Shown: one piece after another, positions 7,983-16,827 of the stretch | How the letters are laid out: each line of letters starts with the position of its first letter | How positions within the stretch are numbered: the first letter of the stretch is position 1 | Source: Nocardia asteroides | GTDB lineage: Bacteria; Actinomycetota; Actinomycetes; Mycobacteriales; Mycobacteriaceae | Assembly: GCF_900637185.1 (NCBI RefSeq) | Contig: NZ_LR134352.1 | Location: 2,718,001-2,782,000 of the forward strand | Length of the DNA stretch: 64,000 bases | Direction of reading: 5' to 3' | Notes under the pieces: model-generated | Told to the model about the DNA's origin: nothing | What the model saw: the letters and a program-made list of their open reading frames with translations, nothing else | Database searches by the model: none | Position numbers and translations under genes: made by a program

Positions 7983-8906
7983 GTGCAGCAGGGGACATCG
8001 ACCGCGCTCGGACTGGCGCTCGGATTCGCGCTCGACCGGATCTTCGCCGATCCGCGGCGCTACCACCCCGTCGCCGGATTCGGTTCCGCCGCTGCGGCAT
8101 TGGAAGAGGTGACCTACGCCGACGAGCGGCAGGCCGGGGTCGTGCACGAGGTGATCGCGGTGGGCGCGGTGCTCGGGATCGGGGCGATCGCGGCCCGCGC
8201 GGGTATCCTCGCGACGGCACTGGCCACCTGGACCGCGCTCGGCGGGCGCAGCCTCGCCCGCGCCGGGCACGCCATGGCCGAGCGGCTCGACGCCGGCGAC
8301 CTCGACGGCGCCCGCGAATTGCTGCCCTCGCTGTGCGGGCGCGACCCCTCGGTGCTCGACGCCGACGGACTGGCCAGGGCCGCCCTGGAATCGGTGGCCG
8401 AGAACACCTCCGACGCGACCGTGGCGCCGCTGCTCTGGGGTGCCGTCGCCGGGGTGCCGGGGCTGCTCGGGTATCGCGCCGTGAACACCCTCGACGCGAT
8501 GATCGGCTACCGCAACGAGCGCTACCTGCGCTTCGGCTGGGCCGCCGCCCGCACCGACGACCTGGCCAACGTGGTCCCCGCCCGCGTCACCGGCGTCCTC
8601 ACCGCCGCCCTCGCGCCCCTGGTCGGCGGCACCCCCGGCGCCGCGTGGCGGGCCTGGCGCCGCGACGCCGCCAAGCACCCGAGCCCGAACGCGGGCGTGG
8701 TCGAGGCGTCGATGGCAGGCGCCCTCGGCGTCCGCCTCGGCGGCCGCACCCAGTACCGGCACGGCGCCGAACTACGGCCCACCCTGGGCGACGGGCCCGC
8801 CCCGACCACCGCGGATCTGCGCCGGGCGGTGCGGATGTCGGAGGCGGTGCAGGTGGGCGCGCTCGTGGTGTCGGTGGTAGTTGCCAAGGGGCTCCGGCGG
8901 CGCTGA
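7983..8906 (+). CDS. cobD: Adenosylcobinamide-phosphate synthase CobD/CbiB
   Basis: An integral membrane enzyme of cobalamin synthesis that joins adenosylcobyric acid to aminopropanol or its phosphate. The 307-residue product from the GTG at 7983 begins with the family opening LGFALDRIFADP, followed by RYHPVAGFG. Other hallmarks are ESVAENTSDATVAPL, GYRAVNTLDAMIGYRNERY and HPSPNAGVVEASMAGALGV. An upstream frame extension to 7851 is unlikely because it has no family similarity. The ribosome-binding site is weak. The gene opens the block conserved with mycobacteria (Rv2236c equivalent), with cobC 1.6 kb away. Confidence 0.94.
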   Translation: MQQGTSTALGLALGFALDRIFADPRRYHPVAGFGSAAAALEEVTYADERQAGVVHEVIAVGAVLGIGAIAARAGILATALATWTALGGRSLARAGHAMAERLDAGDLDGARELLPSLCGRDPSVLDADGLARAALESVAENTSDATVAPLLWGAVAGVPGLLGYRAVNTLDAMIGYRNERYLRFGWAAARTDDLANVVPARVTGVLTAALAPLVGGTPGAAWRAWRRDAAKHPSPNAGVVEASMAGALGVRLGGRTQYRHGAELRPTLGDGPAPTTADLRRAVRMSEAVQVGALVVSVVVAKGLRRR

Positions 8907-9093
8907 GCGGATCGGTCGTCGGTCGAACCGAGAACTCCTCGCCGTGTGCGCCGACCGGCGCAGCGTCGTCGTGGTTGCGGCCGATGAACGGCTGCGGCCC
9001 GGTCGCAGGAGCGTTGTCGGGCGCTCGGGCTGGCGGGCGTGCTCGGCGCCCTGGTCGCCGTCGTCCTGCTGAATGCGCAGCGCGTTTGCTCGG

Positions 9094-9951
9094 TCAGCGG
9101 TTGCGGCCGTAGCGGTCGGCCAGGCGGGCTTCGGTGGTGGCCGGGGTCGCGGTATCCGTGGGCTGCGCGGCCGGGGTGGACTCGGCGCGGTCGCGGCGGC
9201 GGGCGCGGAGTTCGGCGACGACGAAGTACCCGAGGCCGAGCGGAGCCATGATGCCGAAGGCCAGCCACTGGAGGCCGTAGGAGAGGTAGGGGCCCGCGTC
9301 GAGCTGGGGGAGCGGGGTGGGAGTGAAGGCGCCGGGCTGGTCCGCGGCGAGCTGGAGATAACCGCCCTTGTCGGTGCCGGTGGGCAGGGCGGTCAGCGGG
9401 GTGCCGAGGACGGTGGCTTCCTGGGTGGTGTCGACGGTGTACACCTGGCGGTAGCCGTCCTGCGTGCTCGGCGGCTTGTCGGCGACGACGCCCTCCGAGG
9501 CGCGCACCCGCGCTTCGAGGCGCTGCGGGCCGGCCGGCGGGGCGGCGATCTGCGGCGGACGGGTGCCGTCCACCGCGGCGACCAGGCCGCGGTCGACCAG
9601 GAGGGTGCGGCCGTCGTCCAGCCGGAAGGCGGCCAGCACCGCGTAGCCGGGGGCGCCGTCGAGATGACGCAGCCGCACCAGCACCGTCGAATCCGCGACG
9701 TAGGCGCCGTTCGCGGTGACCCGCCGCCACTCGGTGTGAGCGGCCGGATCACCGTCGAGCACGCTCGTCACGTCCACCGGGTCGGCCCGCACCGAGTCGG
9801 CGATCAGCTGGTTGCGGTGCTCGGTGCTGGTGTTCTTGCCCAGCTGCCACGGCGCGAGCACCGTGAAGCACAGGTAGGCGAACGCCGCGACGATCACCGC
9901 GAGGATCAGCCAGCTCGGGCGCAGCAGGAAGGTGAGTTTGCGGATCATCAT
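9094..9951 (-). CDS. SURF1 family cytochrome oxidase assembly protein
   Basis: A 285-residue membrane protein of the SURF1 family, which helps assemble haem-copper cytochrome c oxidase. It has the expected two transmembrane helices: one near the N-terminus (about 11-31, after KLTFLLRPSW) and one near residue 230 (YGLQWLAFGIMAPLGLG). A large extracytoplasmic domain lies between them, with PWQLGK and LLVDRGLV. The start overlaps the stop of the upstream phosphatase gene in an ATGA junction, so the two are translationally coupled. An ATG one codon later is equally possible. Confidence 0.9.
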   Translation of the reverse strand: MMIRKLTFLLRPSWLILAVIVAAFAYLCFTVLAPWQLGKNTSTEHRNQLIADSVRADPVDVTSVLDGDPAAHTEWRRVTANGAYVADSTVLVRLRHLDGAPGYAVLAAFRLDDGRTLLVDRGLVAAVDGTRPPQIAAPPAGPQRLEARVRASEGVVADKPPSTQDGYRQVYTVDTTQEATVLGTPLTALPTGTDKGGYLQLAADQPGAFTPTPLPQLDAGPYLSYGLQWLAFGIMAPLGLGYFVVAELRARRRDRAESTPAAQPTDTATPATTEARLADRYGRNR

Positions 9952-10442
9952 CGCTGCGCGTCGGCCACGGTGTGGGCGTCCAGTGCGGCGCGCACCCAGT
10001 CGAGCAGGCCGGGGATGGCGGCCTCGATCTGGTCGCGGACCAGGTCGAAGTCGGTCTGGTCGCCGTAGTACGGGTCGGGCACGTCGCTGCCGTCGGCGGC
10101 GGGGTCGAAGCTGCGCAGCAGGCGGCGCTGCTCGGTGGGGACGCCGCGGTGCGCCAGCTCCCGGTCGTGCCCGGTGTCGAGGGCGATGATCAGGTCGGCG
10201 TCGCGGTGATCGGTGCCGAAGGTGGCCGCGATGTGGTCGGTGGGGTAGCCGGCCCGGCGCAGCGTGGCCTCGGTACGCGGATCGGCCGGATCGCCCACAT
10301 GCCACGATCCGGTGCCCGCGCTGGTCACCCGTACCCGGTTCGCGAGACCGGCACGGTACAGATGCGCCTCGAACATCTTCGCCGCCATCGGCGACCGGCA
10401 GATGTTTCCTGTGCAGATGAATGACACGTGCAGCTGACCCAC
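9948..10442 (-). CDS. ptpA: Low-molecular-weight protein tyrosine phosphatase
   Basis: A 164-residue cytosolic LMW-PTP. The phosphate-binding loop CTGNICRS begins at C10, and the general-acid aspartate lies in DVPDPYYGDQ near the C-terminal third. The GTG at 10442 places the P-loop at the usual distance from the N-terminus; longer in-frame starts run into the cobC promoter. The position next to SURF1 and cobC matches M. tuberculosis ptpA (Rv2234), a secreted phosphatase in that pathogen. Secretion here cannot be read from sequence, since there is no signal peptide. The gene is divergent from cobC. Confidence 0.93.
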   Translation of the reverse strand: MGQLHVSFICTGNICRSPMAAKMFEAHLYRAGLANRVRVTSAGTGSWHVGDPADPRTEATLRRAGYPTDHIAATFGTDHRDADLIIALDTGHDRELAHRGVPTEQRRLLRSFDPAADGSDVPDPYYGDQTDFDLVRDQIEAAIPGLLDWVRAALDAHTVADAQR

Positions 10443-10494
10443 GCAGCCATTGTCGCCGGTGCCGCCGAATCGCCGCCACGTAGGGTGTTCAGTT

Positions 10495-11784
10495 GTGTTC
10501 CAGGACTCCGTCGACCCCGCGATGCTGCGCCACCACGGCGACGTGGACGCGCGCCCTGGCATGCTCGATTTCGCGGTCAACGTCCGCGGCACCGCCCCGC
10601 CCGCCTGGTTGCGCGACCGCCTCGCCGCCCGCCTCGACGACCTCGGCCGCTACCCGTCCGCCGCGGACGAGGCCGCCGCCCGCGCCGCCGTCGCCGCCCG
10701 GCACGGCCGCCGTCCCGACGAAGTCCTGCTGCTCGCTGGCGCCGCCGAGGGCTTCGCCCTCCTACCCCGCCTGACCCCGCGCCTGGCCGCGGTGATCCAC
10801 CCGTCCTTCACCGAACCCGAGCTGGCCCTGCGCGAGGCGGGCATCCCGGTGACCCGCGTGGTGCTGGAACCGCCGTACACGCTCGACCCGGCTCTGGTCC
10901 CGGAGGACGCGGACCTCGTCGTTCTCGGCAACCCGACCAACCCCACCTCGGTGCTGCACCCCGCCGCGATGATCCACGCGCTGCGCAGGCCGGGCCGGAT
11001 CGTCGTGGTCGACGAGGCTTTTGCCGACGCCGTCGTCGGGGCCGGGTCGTCGGCCGATTCCGACAGCGACCAACCTGCGCTCGGTGCGGCCGTCGCCCAC
11101 GGGCCCGGCATCGCCTCATTGGCCGAATCGCGGCCACTCGCCCCAGCGGTACCCGACTCGTTCGTCGGGTCGGGGTCGCAGGCCGGTCAGGACGCGGTCG
11201 CCGGGCTGGGATTGAAGGCAGGTCAGGATGCGCTCGCAGGGTCGGCATCGTCCGGTGCTCCGGACACCCTCACTGTGCGCGCGGTGCAGGGCGATCCCGA
11301 ATCGCTGGCCGCACTTTCGGCGCCTGATGTGCTCGTGCTGCGCAGTCTCACCAAGACCTGGGCGCTGGCCGGGTTGCGGTGCGGGTATGCGCTGGGTGCG
11401 CCGGAGGTGCTGGCCCGGCTGACCCACGGGCGCCCGCACTGGCCGTTGGGCACTCTCCAGCTCGAGGCGATCAGCGCCACCGCCGAACCGTCGGCCGTCG
11501 CCGCGGCCCGGGAGCACGCGGGCGACATCGCCGTCGAGCGGTCGGCCATGATCGAGCGGCTCACCGCGCTCGGCATCGAGGTGCACACCCCGGCCGCGGG
11601 CCCGTTCCTGCTGCTGCGCGTCACCGACGGTGAGCTGGTGCGCAAACGCCTGGCCGATCGCGGGATCGCCGTGCGCCGAGCCGATACCTTCCCGGGCCTC
11701 GGACCGGATCACCTGCGGGTCGCCGTCCGCGCGCCCGGCGAGGTCGACCGATTGATCGACGGGCTGCGAGCGGCGCTGTGGTGA
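10495..11784 (+). CDS. cobC: CobC-like PLP aminotransferase/decarboxylase with internal insertion
   Basis: A fold-type I PLP enzyme resembling threonine-phosphate decarboxylase and histidinol-phosphate aminotransferase, placed in cobalamin synthesis by the nearby cobD and the conserved order (Rv2231c equivalent). The substrate-binding motif GNPTNP is at 145-150, the PLP aspartate is D173 (VVDEAF) and the Schiff-base lysine is K287 (SLTKTWALAGLR). Between D173 and K287 lies an unusual stretch of about 82 residues (181-262) rich in Ser/Ala/Gly. It includes two copies of an AGQDA[VL]AG motif, and most homologues lack it. The GTG at 10495 is the likely start. Confidence 0.88.
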   Translation: MFQDSVDPAMLRHHGDVDARPGMLDFAVNVRGTAPPAWLRDRLAARLDDLGRYPSAADEAAARAAVAARHGRRPDEVLLLAGAAEGFALLPRLTPRLAAVIHPSFTEPELALREAGIPVTRVVLEPPYTLDPALVPEDADLVVLGNPTNPTSVLHPAAMIHALRRPGRIVVVDEAFADAVVGAGSSADSDSDQPALGAAVAHGPGIASLAESRPLAPAVPDSFVGSGSQAGQDAVAGLGLKAGQDALAGSASSGAPDTLTVRAVQGDPESLAALSAPDVLVLRSLTKTWALAGLRCGYALGAPEVLARLTHGRPHWPLGTLQLEAISATAEPSAVAAAREHAGDIAVERSAMIERLTALGIEVHTPAAGPFLLLRVTDGELVRKRLADRGIAVRRADTFPGLGPDHLRVAVRAPGEVDRLIDGLRAALW

Positions 11785-11894
11785 TCGCGCCGCAGTGCAT
11801 CGTGTCACCGTGTGCGATCCGGCGAGCCGTGCGGCGGGCGAAAGCATTGTGGTGCAAGGTGATTCCCTAGCGTGATGACATGGAGGAGGCGGCG

Positions 11895-13010
11895 GTGTCC
11901 GACCTGGCCGAACTGATCGGGGTACTCGACGCGGCGTATCCGCCCCGGCTGGCCGAATCGTGGGATTCGGTGGGGCTGGTGTGTGGCGACCCGGCGCAGG
12001 AGGTGAGCAGGGTGCTGTTCGCCGTGGACGCCACCGCCGCCGTCGTCGACGAGGCGATCGCGTGGGGCGCCCAGGCGCTGGTCGTGCACCATCCGCTGCT
12101 GTTGCGTGGGGTCGACACCGTCGCGGCCGACACCCCCAAGGGCGCGCTGCTGCACCGGCTGATCCGTTCCGGCTGCGCCCTGTTCTCCGCGCACACCAAC
12201 GCCGACTCCGCCGACCCGGGCGTCTCCGACGCGCTCGCCGCCGCCGTCGGCCTCACCGTCACCGGCCCGCTGGACCCCAAACCCGTTGCCTCGGTGGACA
12301 AATGGGTGATCCAGGTGCCGCAGACGCATACCGCCTCGCTGATGTCGGCGCTGTTCACCGCGGGCGCCGGCGCGATCGGCGACTACCGCGAGGCCGCCTG
12401 GTACACCGCGGGCACCGGCCAATTCCGGCCGCTGCCCGGCGCGAATCCGGCGATCGGGGCGGTGGGCGCGGTGGAGACCGTCACCGAGGACGCCGTCGAG
12501 GTGGTCGCCGCGCCGACCTCGCGTCTCGCCGTGCTGGCCGCGCTGCGCGCCGCGCACCCGTATGAAGAGCCCGCCTACCACGTCACCGAGCGTGCGCCGC
12601 TGCCGTCCTCGCTCGGCATCGGCCGCATCGGCGAACTCGCCGAGCCCGAGACCCTGCGCGATTTCACCGCCCGGGTCGGCGTCGGCCTGCCGCGCACCGT
12701 CTGGGGTGTGCGCGCCGCGGGTGACCCGGACCGGCTGATCCACCGGGTCGCGGTGTGCGGCGGCGCGGGCGACTCCTACCTGAACGCCGCCATCCGCGCG
12801 GGTGTCGACGCCTACCTCACCTCCGACCTGCGCCACCACCCCGTCGACGAGCACCTGCGCCGCGGCGGCCCCGCCCTCATCGATGCCGCGCACTGGGCCA
12901 CCGAGTTCCCCTGGTGTGGGCAGGCCGAACAGTTCGTGCGCGCCGCCCTGCCCGGCGTCACGACCCGGGTGTCCGACCTGCGCACCGACCCGTGGACGGT
13001 CACCGGCTGA
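11895..13010 (+). CDS. NIF3/YbgI family dinuclear-metal protein
   Basis: A 371-residue member of the NIF3 family (Rv2230c equivalent). The N- and C-terminal halves form the di-metal site, here [18 protein letters not shown] and [10 protein letters not shown]. The middle section, about residues 125-230, corresponds to the PII-like insert found in longer members. The family is sometimes annotated as GTP cyclohydrolase 1 type 2, but its true reaction is unsettled. I chose the GTG at 11895 because GGAGGAGG lies just upstream; an ATG at 11880 would place that site inside the gene. It is followed by the zinc-ribbon gene. Confidence 0.9.
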   Translation: MSDLAELIGVLDAAYPPRLAESWDSVGLVCGDPAQEVSRVLFAVDATAAVVDEAIAWGAQALVVHHPLLLRGVDTVAADTPKGALLHRLIRSGCALFSAHTNADSADPGVSDALAAAVGLTVTGPLDPKPVASVDKWVIQVPQTHTASLMSALFTAGAGAIGDYREAAWYTAGTGQFRPLPGANPAIGAVGAVETVTEDAVEVVAAPTSRLAVLAALRAAHPYEEPAYHVTERAPLPSSLGIGRIGELAEPETLRDFTARVGVGLPRTVWGVRAAGDPDRLIHRVAVCGGAGDSYLNAAIRAGVDAYLTSDLRHHPVDEHLRRGGPALIDAAHWATEFPWCGQAEQFVRAALPGVTTRVSDLRTDPWTVTG

Positions 13011-13122
13011 CCCGCTCGCCCACGGCCCGGCACCGGGTCTCCGGGTCATGGCGTGCGCACCCCCCGCGGCGCGGTACGGTTGATCAACCCATCCGTCCAC
13101 TGCGTTCAGGAGTTCGTGCGCG

Positions 13123-13860
13123 TTGAATGTCGAACCGTCGGTCCAGTCCAAGCTGCTCCAGCTCGCCGCTGTCGATGCCGAGTTGACGCGGATCGCGCAC
13201 CGCAGGAACGCGCTGCCCGAGCAGCAGGAGGTGGCCCGGCTCGCGACCGAGCGCAACGGCTACAAGGATGCCGCCGTCGCCGTGGAGATCGGCATGGACG
13301 ATCTGGATCGCGACATCCGCAAGCTCGAGGGTGAGGTCGAGGCGGTCCGCAAGCGCGAGGACCGCGACCGCGGCATGCTCACCGCGGGCACCGTCGCCGC
13401 CAAGCAACTCGCCGAGATCCAGCACGAGCTGGGCAGCCTGGAACGCCGCCGCTCGGTGCTCGAGGACGAACTGCTGACCGTGATGGAACAGCGCGAGGCC
13501 ATGGCCGCCGACCACGATCACGCCGGTGCCCGGCTGAGCAAGGCCGACCAGGACCTCGCCGACGCCGAACGCCTGCGTGACGAGGCGCTGGCCGATCTCG
13601 ACGTCGCCCAGCAGCGCTGCGATCAGGACCGGTCCGGCCTGGTCGGCCTTTTCCCCGACGAGCTGCTCGCCGTCTACGACAAGCAGCGCGCCGCCCACGG
13701 GGTCGGCGCCGCCCTGCTGCAGGCCCGCCGCTGCGGCGCCTGCCGGATCGAGATCGACCGCGGCGAGATGCAGCGCATCGCCAAGGCCGCGCCCGAGGCG
13801 GTGCTGCGCTGCCCGGAATGCTCCGCGATCATGGTGCGCACCAAGGAATCGGGGCTGTGA
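13123..13860 (+). CDS. Coiled-coil protein with C4-type zinc ribbon
   Basis: A 245-residue protein (Rv2229c equivalent). Residues about 10-180 form a long charged coiled coil, and the C-terminus carries a C4 zinc ribbon with cysteines 204, 207, 230 and 233 (CGAC and CPEC). The family is conserved in actinomycetes beside NIF3 and RNase H, suggesting a nucleic-acid-linked role, but the function is unknown. The TTG at 13123 lies downstream of an AGGAG. The gap to the RNase H gene is 16 bp, consistent with one operon from NIF3 through RNase H. Confidence 0.9.
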   Translation: MNVEPSVQSKLLQLAAVDAELTRIAHRRNALPEQQEVARLATERNGYKDAAVAVEIGMDDLDRDIRKLEGEVEAVRKREDRDRGMLTAGTVAAKQLAEIQHELGSLERRRSVLEDELLTVMEQREAMAADHDHAGARLSKADQDLADAERLRDEALADLDVAQQRCDQDRSGLVGLFPDELLAVYDKQRAAHGVGAALLQARRCGACRIEIDRGEMQRIAKAAPEAVLRCPECSAIMVRTKESGL

Positions 13861-13876
13861 GCGGATCGGCGCGCCG

Positions 13877-15022
13877 ATGACCGAGGTGATCGTCGAGGCC
13901 GACGGTGGTTCGCGCGGCAATCCCGGCCCGGCCGGGTACGGCGCGGTGGTCTTCGACGCCGACCACGCGCGGGTGCTGGCCGAGCGCAAGGAGTTCGTGG
14001 GTGTCGCCACGAACAATGTGGCCGAATATCGCGGCCTGATCGCCGGTTTGGCGGCCGCGGCCGAACTCGGCGCGCGGGTGGTCGCGGTGCGGATGGACTC
14101 CAAGCTCGTGGTCGAGCAGATGTCGGGACGCTGGAAGGTCAAGCACCCGTCGATGATTCCGCTGGCCGAGCAGGCCCGTGCGCTGGCCGCCGGGTTCGAT
14201 CGGGTCAGCTTCACCTGGATCCCGCGCGCGCAGAACTCCCATGCCGACCGGCTGGCGAACGAGGCGATGGACGACGGCGACACGGTCGCCACCGTGCGCA
14301 CCGCCGTCGCCGCCGGGCACGCGCCCGGCGACCAGGTCGCCGTGCCCGCGGCGCCGGAACCCACTGCGGCGCAGAAGGTTTCGGTGGCGCCGGGCTGGAC
14401 GGGCGCGGTCGGCAGGCCGACCCGGCTGTTGCTGCTGCGGCACGGCCAGACCGAGCTGTCGGTGCAGCGCCGCTATTCCGGCCGCGGCAATCCGCCGCTC
14501 ACCGAACTGGGGCGTGAACAGGCCGACCGGGCCGCGAAGATGCTGGCCGCCAAGGGCGATATCGCCGCCGTGGTCACCTCGCCGCTGCAGCGGGCCCGCG
14601 CCACCGCCGAGGCCGCGGCCGCCGCGCTGGACGTGCCGCTGCGAGTCCTGGACGGGCTGATCGAAACCGACTTCGGCGACTGGGAGGGACTCACCTTCGC
14701 CGAGGCCGTGCAGCGCGATCCGCAACTGCACGCCGACTGGCTGGGCGATCCGTCGATCCCCGCGCCGGGTGGGGAGAGCTTCGACCAGGTGCGTGAGCGG
14801 ATCGAAGGGGTGCGCCGCGATCTGGTGGCGCTGTATCCGGGCGAGAACGTCGTGGTGGTCAGCCATGTCACGCCGATCAAGACGCTGGTGCAGCTGGCAC
14901 TGGGTGTCGGACCCTCGTTGCTGTACCGGTTGCACCTGGATCTGGCCTCGCTGTGCGTCGCCGAGTTCTATCCCGACGGCGGCTCCTCGGTGCGGCTGGT
15001 CAACGACACCTCCTACCTGTAG
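13877..15022 (+). CDS. Bifunctional RNase HI / histidine acid phosphatase
   Basis: A 381-residue two-domain enzyme (Rv2228c equivalent). The N-terminal RNase HI domain (1-135) cleaves RNA in RNA:DNA hybrids and shows the acidic active site: D in EADGGSRGNPG, E in NNVAEYRG, D in VRMDSK and D in SHADRLAN. A linker leads to a histidine-phosphatase domain (about 175-380) with the phospho-histidine motif LLRHGQTE and the second histidine in VVVSHVTPIK. In mycobacteria this second domain has alpha-ribazole phosphatase (CobC-type) activity, which fits the cobalamin neighbours. Confidence 0.94.
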   Translation: MTEVIVEADGGSRGNPGPAGYGAVVFDADHARVLAERKEFVGVATNNVAEYRGLIAGLAAAAELGARVVAVRMDSKLVVEQMSGRWKVKHPSMIPLAEQARALAAGFDRVSFTWIPRAQNSHADRLANEAMDDGDTVATVRTAVAAGHAPGDQVAVPAAPEPTAAQKVSVAPGWTGAVGRPTRLLLLRHGQTELSVQRRYSGRGNPPLTELGREQADRAAKMLAAKGDIAAVVTSPLQRARATAEAAAAALDVPLRVLDGLIETDFGDWEGLTFAEAVQRDPQLHADWLGDPSIPAPGGESFDQVRERIEGVRRDLVALYPGENVVVVSHVTPIKTLVQLALGVGPSLLYRLHLDLASLCVAEFYPDGGSSVRLVNDTSYL

Positions 15023-15150
15023 CGCTGGCCGCCTGTCGCCGGGGCGCGGTACGGTCGCCCCGGTTCGCGGTGCGGCGTAACGACGACGCCCCGGCGCCCG
15101 ACATCGGTTCGGGCGTGCGGAGACACCGCGGCCGTCGAGAAAGGTACTTG

Positions 15151-15855
15151 ATGAGGTTTCTACGGATGGCGGCGTTCGCGGCGGCCATCGCGGGGGCGCT
15201 CACCGCGTCCGCTGGTGCGGGCAGCGTGTCGGCCGATCCGAGCGTGGTGCTCGGCGCGGCCTCGGGCATCGTCTTCGACAACAACTCCGGTTGCTCGCTG
15301 ACGGCCATCGGCCACGACAACGCAGGCCGTCTGGTCGGCCTGACCGCCGGGCACTGCGCGCCGACGGGGGCGCGGGTCGGCGCCGAGCAGGCGCTGCAGG
15401 CCGGCGTGATCGGCACCGTCGCCTTCTCCGACGACGGCGACTACCTGGACTTCGCGGTGCTGCAGCTGGACGCGTCGAAGGTGGTGCCGGTCCGCACCAT
15501 CGGGCAGACCACCGTCGCCGGCATCGGGGCCCAGCCGGGTCCGGGCGCCACCGTGTGCTCGGACGGTCGCACCAGCGGTCGCAGCTGCGGCGTGGTGTGG
15601 GGTGAGCTCGAAGGCACCTCGATCAACCAGTACTGCTCGCAGCCGGGCGATTCCGGCGGTCCGGTCGTCGTCGGCGACCAGCTGGTCGGCATGAACCAGG
15701 GCAGGCTCACCGGCCTGGGCCCCGTCGATTTCGACGTGCCGTGCACCGGTGGCGCCAACCCGATCCACTCGCCCGCCTACTTCCAGCCCATCCAGGTCAT
15801 CCTGGACGTGCTGAACCGCGCGGGTGGCGTCGGCGCGGGCTTCCGCCCGATCTGA
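15151..15855 (+). CDS. Secreted chymotrypsin-like serine protease (S1 family)
   Basis: A 234-residue exported protease. A Sec signal peptide (about 1-29) ends near SVSADP. The catalytic triad is visible: histidine in LTAGHCA, aspartate in YLDFAVL and serine in QPGDSGGPV. Paired cysteines flank the histidine and serine as in streptogrisin-type enzymes, but no long pro-domain is present. The ATG at 15151 follows AAAGG by 7 nt. A strong palindromic terminator lies immediately downstream. It is a single-gene unit, 128 bp after the RNase H gene. Confidence 0.88.
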   Translation: MRFLRMAAFAAAIAGALTASAGAGSVSADPSVVLGAASGIVFDNNSGCSLTAIGHDNAGRLVGLTAGHCAPTGARVGAEQALQAGVIGTVAFSDDGDYLDFAVLQLDASKVVPVRTIGQTTVAGIGAQPGPGATVCSDGRTSGRSCGVVWGELEGTSINQYCSQPGDSGGPVVVGDQLVGMNQGRLTGLGPVDFDVPCTGGANPIHSPAYFQPIQVILDVLNRAGGVGAGFRPI

Positions 15856-15864
15856 TCCCCGGCT

Positions 15865-15917
15865 CGAACAGACAAGGGGCGCAGCACCGAATCGGTGCTG
15901 CGCCCCTTGTCTGTTCG
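15865..15917. terminator. Bidirectional palindromic terminator
   Basis: A 53-nt perfect inverted repeat: arms 15865-15890 and 15892-15917 are exact reverse complements around a single base. It sits between the stops of the convergent S1 protease and XRE regulator genes, 9 and 6 bp from them, so it can end transcription from both sides. There is no U-tract, as is common in actinomycetes. Confidence 0.88.
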
Positions 15918-15923
15918 CGACCT

Positions 15924-16715
15924 TCACTGCGCGGCCATCGCGCGCAGCGCCGCCGCGGTGGTGTCGTCCATCGGGTAGAAGAACTCGATCGCGAGCTCGG
16001 ACAGGGTCACATCGGCCGGGGCGCCGAAGGTGGCCATGGTGGAGAACATCGTGAGCGGGCCGAGTGGCGAGCTGATCCGGATCGGCACCTGGAACGGTCC
16101 GGTCGGCTCGTAGCCGCCGGGCGAATCCGCCGGTACCGGATAGCCGCGCACCTCGTCGTAGAGCGAGCGCAGCCGCGCGTCACCGGTCGCGCCGAGCTGA
16201 CGCAGCAGCCGTTCCAGGAACAGCTCGCGCACCTGGCGCAGGTTCTCCAGCCGCCGCGCGAGTCCGTCGGGGTGCAGGACCAGCCGGAAGACGTTGGGGC
16301 GCGGCGTCAGCAGGTGTTCGGGCACGCCGGTCATCAGCACGGGCATCGCGGCATTGCCCGCCACCACATCCCACCAGCGATCGACCACCACCGCCGGATA
16401 CGGCTCGTGTGCGGCGAGCATCGTCTCGATCGCGTGCCGCGCGGGCGACAGCGCGGCATCGTCGAGCGCCGACTCCCGGTACGCGGGCGCGTAACCGGCG
16501 GCCAGGAGCAGCGTATTGCGTTCCCGCAGCGGCACATCCAGGGTTTCGCACAGGCGCAGCACCATCGCCCGGCTCGGCTGGGAACGCCCGGTCTCGAGAT
16601 AGGACAGATGCCGCGAGGAGGTGTCGGCCGCGAGCGCCAGCTCGAGCTGGCTGAGCTTGCGCCGCTGCCGCCATTCCCGCAGCAGCGGCCCGATCCCCGT
16701 CCGAAGCGCCGTCAT
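15924..16715 (-). CDS. XRE family regulator with MmyB-like ligand domain
   Basis: A 263-residue transcription regulator. The Cro/CI-type helix-turn-helix spans about 9-66 (KLSQLELALAADTSSRHLSYLETG), and the rest is an MmyB-like PAS-type domain that in its family binds a small ligand such as a fatty acid. It is divergent from a small membrane protein gene. A perfect 8-bp-arm palindrome at 16751-16767 lies between the two starts and is the obvious operator. It probably represses itself and the membrane-protein gene. Confidence 0.92.
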   Translation of the reverse strand: MTALRTGIGPLLREWRQRRKLSQLELALAADTSSRHLSYLETGRSQPSRAMVLRLCETLDVPLRERNTLLLAAGYAPAYRESALDDAALSPARHAIETMLAAHEPYPAVVVDRWWDVVAGNAAMPVLMTGVPEHLLTPRPNVFRLVLHPDGLARRLENLRQVRELFLERLLRQLGATGDARLRSLYDEVRGYPVPADSPGGYEPTGPFQVPIRISSPLGPLTMFSTMATFGAPADVTLSELAIEFFYPMDDTTAAALRAMAAQ

Positions 16716-16750
16716 CGGGCCAGCGTATCCACCTCTCCGGTGGCCCGGCC

Positions 16751-16767
16751 ATGACCTCGGAGGTCAT
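16751..16767. promoter_or_regulatory. Probable operator of the XRE/MmyB regulator
   Basis: Perfect inverted repeat ATGACCTC-G-GAGGTCAT in the 112-bp divergent promoter between the XRE regulator and the small membrane protein gene. A third half-site, TGACCTCC, follows at about 16776. Position and symmetry support an operator; the binding protein is inferred from adjacency. Confidence 0.6.
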
Positions 16768-16827
16768 TGCGACGCTGACCTCCACCACCGCACAGTGGGT
16801 CGGTCACCCCGAGAACAGGAGCCGACG

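Noticed and set aside
11805-13256. A 483-residue minus-strand frame over NIF3
   Set aside because: Shadow frame; the NIF3 and zinc-ribbon genes on the other strand are clear.
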